In this document: positions 58,971-64,000 of the stretch, piece after piece
How the letters are laid out: every line of letters starts with the position of its first letter
Numbering within the stretch: position 1 is the stretch's first letter
NCBI RefSeq assembly: GCF_040939455.1
Contig: NC_134109.1
Coordinates: 69,232,501 to 69,296,500 of the forward strand
Length of the DNA: 64,000 nt
Reading direction: 5' to 3'
DNA from: Microcebus murinus
Taxonomy: Eukaryota > Chordata > Mammalia > Primates > Cheirogaleidae
Made by a program: the position numbers and the translations under genes
The notes under the pieces: generated by a model
What the model was told of the DNA's origin: nothing
The model's input: only the letters and a program-made list of their open reading frames with translations
Database searches by the model: none

Positions 58971-59060
58971 TGGAATGTGAGGCCTGGCCTGGGAGATATT
59001 TTTGCCGCACTTTGAGCCACCCCGCCCCCTGGAACTCAGACCCTGCACACTCCATGCCAT
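58971..59060 (+). promoter_or_regulatory. MYH7: MYH7 proximal muscle enhancer: two MCAT sites, AT-rich and CACCC elements
   Basis: In order: TGGAATGT (58,971-58,978), the reverse of the TEAD/MCAT consensus ACATTCCA at about -280; AT-rich gatattttt (58,994-59,002); C-rich gccaccccgcccc (59,016-59,028); CATGCCAT (59,053-59,060) at about -200. This order and spacing agree with the well-studied beta-MHC promoter (distal MCAT, A/T-rich, C-rich, proximal MCAT). Confidence 0.7.
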
Positions 59061-59223
59061 AACAATGACGACCACTTCCAATTGTTTCCTAGCTGGAGGG
59101 GGGAGGGGAGCACTGTTTGGGAAGAGGAGGGAGCCTGGGGGAAATACTTCTAGTGACAACAGCCCTTTCTAAATCCGGCTAGGGACTGGGTGCAGGTGGG
59201 GGTGGGGTCGCCCTGCTGCCCCA

Positions 59224-59229
59224 TATATA
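59224..59229 (+). promoter_or_regulatory. MYH7: MYH7 TATA box
   Basis: TATATA within ccatatatacagcccc. Transcription should start about 30 bp downstream, near 59,254. Confidence 0.85.
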
Positions 59230-59253
59230 CAGCCCCTGAGACAAGGTCTGGCT

Positions 59254-59298
59254 CCACAGCTCTCTCCTGCTCCCTGTGTCTTTCCTTGCTGTTCTCAG
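59254..59298 (+). other. MYH7: MYH7 exon 1 (noncoding)
   Basis: About 45 nt of 5' UTR ending in ctgttctcag, followed by donor GTAGGA. The start position is inferred from the TATA box. Confidence 0.75.
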
Positions 59299-59989
59299 GT
59301 AGGAGTGGGAGACGGATAATGGGGCTCCAGGTTTAGGAAGGGGTTCCTCTAGGAACAGCAAGCTTCATGCAGGGCTTCACGCAGAGTACTAGGTCCAGGC
59401 ATTGAGCACACTTGTGCAGGTCTAAACGTGCGTATGTGCCGTGGGAGTGTGGGGCTCACGTATTACCTCACTGGCTAAGATATAGAAGTATCGAGAGGGA
59501 GACGTGTGTTTATGATCATGCCTGAGAACAAGCAGGTCCATTTGGGGGGAGGGGAAGATGGTGGAAAATGATTATATAGGAAGTGTATCTGTTTACTAGT
59601 AGTTCTGTGGAGCCTGGAATGTACAGCTACCCCTCTCCAAGCAAGTGGAGGTGCTTGTCTGTGCATCCAGGAGTCACGGCTATTAACCGCAGGTGTACCC
59701 ACTGTAGGAGGAGCTCACAGGCACATGGGCATGCGTGTTCCGGGGCCTTGTATGCTGAAGAATATGCAGCCATGTGAACCTATTATGCTGTGCACATTCT
59801 CAAAGGTGCACATCTGTTGTTGAGGCATCTATGGCGCCCTGGGGGCGGGTGCTGTGGTCCAGGGAGGACACCTGTCTTTGTATGAGACGTGTGCATGAAC
59901 AGCAGGCGTGCATGTTCATTGAGGGCATGCAGGAGGCTACAGCATCTGCTCACAGAGAAGGTCCACAAAGTCTGGCAATAAAATGGAGG

Positions 59990-60150
59990 ATGAGATGGAA
60001 AACAACTGGCTTTAGAGTCTTGAGACTTGGGTTCCAGTGTTGGCTCTACCACTTACTGTTATGTGTTCTTAGACAGGCAAGCTATTTCACCTGGGAGGAC
60101 TGAGTAAGAGGATGTGCATCGAGGTGCTTTGCAGACTGGAAAGCACTGAC
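59990..60150 (+). mobile_element. MIR SINE in MYH7 intron 1
   Basis: 'gagacttgggttccagtgtt', 'ggctctaccacttactgtta' and 'gaggtgctttgcagactgga' follow the MIR consensus. Confidence 0.6.
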
Positions 60151-60447
60151 CATTAGTTGTTTCTTAGGTGGCTCAAAGAAAGAAGATCTCACTAGATAAG
60201 CGCAGGCAGGAGTGAGGAGGATTAGGGCTCAGAGTTGAGTTGACTCCGGGAAACTATTAGAATCGGTCCTTGGGGAAAAAGGGAATCATGTTTGAAAAGC
60301 AAGAAGGAGGATGGGAGCACCACTTGCACCTTGTTTTAAGGTCTGGGGAAGATGGGCATTGAAGGACAGAGCCGGGAGAAGCAGGGGCATGGAACTGGCC
60401 AGGTTGGGTGGCAGCCTGCCCTGACACAGCCTCTTCCCTCTGTCCAG

Positions 60448-60502
60448 GTCCCTGTAGGCCTGGGCTCCTTTCCTCATCTGTAGACACACTTGAGAAGCCA
60501 AG
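60448..60502 (+). other. MYH7: MYH7 exon 2 (noncoding)
   Basis: 55 nt between a pyrimidine-rich acceptor (cctctgtccag) and donor GTAAGA. Contains 'ccctgtaggcctgggctcc' and ends 'cttgagaagccaag', as in mammalian MYH7 5' UTRs. Confidence 0.75.
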
Positions 60503-60972
60503 GTAAGACAGCTAACGCTAGAGCGTGGGGGGATCTGAGAAGATTGAGCACAATAGCCCCAAAACCAGGCTGTGGAGCTCTACTTTCGGCCCTGCCCTGA
60601 GGAGAATATCTTGGCCACCAGGAGCCCCTTTCCCATGACTAGTGAGGGGACCCAGGGACCCTTGAGGGTCACACATGGATATGGTCAGATTCCTATTCCT
60701 ACTCCTACAAAAAGCCCAGGACACTCTGCCCTCCCTGGGAGAGCCCTGGCCTGGACAACGGTTAGTTGCCCTTCTACCCTGGCAGTTTGCTGGGCTGCTC
60801 TTCCGCTTAAGGGGTAAGCTCAAAGAACAAGGGACTTACCGGGGACTCCTCTTGACTCCTGAGCATGGTGCTAGGTTTTGGGGCTCCCACCGAAGGAGAG
60901 CCCAGGGAGGGGGCGTGGGGAGTGTGCTGATGGCAGGGCAGCCAGCTTGTCCCTCTCACTACAGGCACCACC

Positions 60973-63288
<2,316 letters not shown>

Positions 63289-63364
63289 GTGAGTGCCATG
63301 AATCTGCTGGGGCTCAGCCGAGCTCACCCTTGTTCCACACCATCTGGTCTTGACCACCCTCCCT

Positions 63365-63533
63365 ATCCCTTCCCCTCCCGCCTCTGCTCTTCTCCTCTCT
63401 TTCTGTCTCTGTCTCTGTGTGTCTCTGTCTCGAGGTCTGTACATTTGTCTCTGAGACTCCCTCTGGCTCTTTCTCCACCTCTGTCTCTGCATGTCTGTGT
63501 CTTTCTCTGGGATTTAGCTCTGAGACTATTTCT
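63365..63533 (+). repeat. CT/TCTG-rich pyrimidine tract in MYH7 intron 9
   Basis: Imperfect tctctgtctctgtgtgtctc repeats, low complexity. Confidence 0.85.
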
Positions 63534-63876
63534 TTTTTCTTTTTTCTTTTTTTTTTTTGAGACAGAGTCTGACTTTGTTGCCCAGGCTAGAGTGAGTGCC
63601 CTGGCGTCAGCCTAGCTCACAGCAACCTCAAACTCCTGGACTCAAGCAATCCTTCTGTTTTAGCCTCCCCTGAGTAGCTGGGACTACAGGCATGCGCCAC
63701 CATGCCCCGCTAATTTTTTTCTATATATATTAGTTGGCCAATTAATTTCTTTCTCTTTATAGTAGAGATGGGGTCTCGCTCTTGCTCAGGCTGGTTTTGA
63801 ACTCCTGACCTTGAGCGATCCTCCTGCCTCGGCCTCCCAGAGTGCTGGGATTACAGGCATGAGCCACCGCGCCTGG
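63534..63876 (-). mobile_element. Alu in MYH7 intron 9
   Basis: Inverted dimer with exact target duplication ctgagactatttct at 63,520-63,533 and 63,877-63,890. Confidence 0.96.
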
Positions 63877-63970
63877 CTGAGACTATTTCTCTTTCTGGGT
63901 CTCTATCTGCATCCCATCTCTGTGTGTCATGTACCAGTCTCTCGCTCTCTGTCTTGTCCTCTCTCTTTGC

Positions 63971-64000
63971 CTTTTTTTTTTTTTTTTTTTGAGACAGAGT
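63971..64000 (-). mobile_element. Alu start (cut by window end)
   Basis: Oligo-T followed by gagacagagt marks the tail end of another inverted Alu. Confidence 0.75.

Noticed and set aside
58971..60502. Assigning the myosin gene to MYH6
   Set aside because: MGD-EMAVFG, DLKKDVF, LYNL and SKKDQ residues, plus direct adjacency to NGDN, indicate MYH7. MYH6 lies beyond MYH7.

Overview
The window is nuclear DNA from a primate, and most likely a lemuriform strepsirrhine. It has multi-exon genes with GT/AG introns, and about 30 dimeric Alu elements of the strepsirrhine type. These carry ATATATTAGTTGGCCAATTA between the monomers and CTATTTATAG upstream of AGTAGAGAC. L1, L2, MIR, MER5, MER20, Tigger and hAT copies are also present, and I saw no galago-type tRNA-derived SINEs. 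Gene order and protein sequence place it at the NGDN-MYH7 interval (human 14q11.2), shown in reverse orientation to the human chromosome.

Layout. 1-22,115: the gene-free region beyond the 3' end of NGDN, on the side that faces ZFHX2 in human. It is rich in repeats and holds a rearranged 360-bp segment in three copies (7.9-10.9 kb), two TIR-bounded DNA transposons and a promoter-like stretch near 12.6 kb. 22,115-30,330: NGDN, complete on the minus strand, with 11 coding exons that add up to exactly 315 codons plus stop. 30,300-31,060: CpG-rich NGDN promoter region. 31,060-47,300: a dense repeat block with antisense L1, nested Alus, a decayed BED-finger hAT transposase and a Tigger/pogo transposase fragment. 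47,300-59,220: more unique, GC-richer DNA upstream of MYH7, where cis-regulatory elements would be expected. 59,222-64,000: the 5' end of MYH7 on the plus strand, with TATA box, two noncoding exons and coding exons 3-9 (codons 1 to about 270). It is cut off by the window end inside intron 9.

The two genes are not functionally coupled. NGDN is a housekeeping nucleolar and translation factor with a TATA-less YY1/ETS promoter. MYH7 is the slow/beta-cardiac myosin heavy chain with a TATA and MCAT muscle promoter. They diverge head to head across about 29 kb.

I found no CRISPR array, operon, tRNA, rRNA or new protein-coding system. The most unusual items are the inverted/direct triplicated segment at 7.9-10.9 kb, the spread of a perfect MEF2 consensus by the Alus, MYH6-like and otherwise unusual residues in MYH7, and several decayed DNA transposons. 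Family names for old repeats come from remembered consensus sequences and were not checked with a database search.
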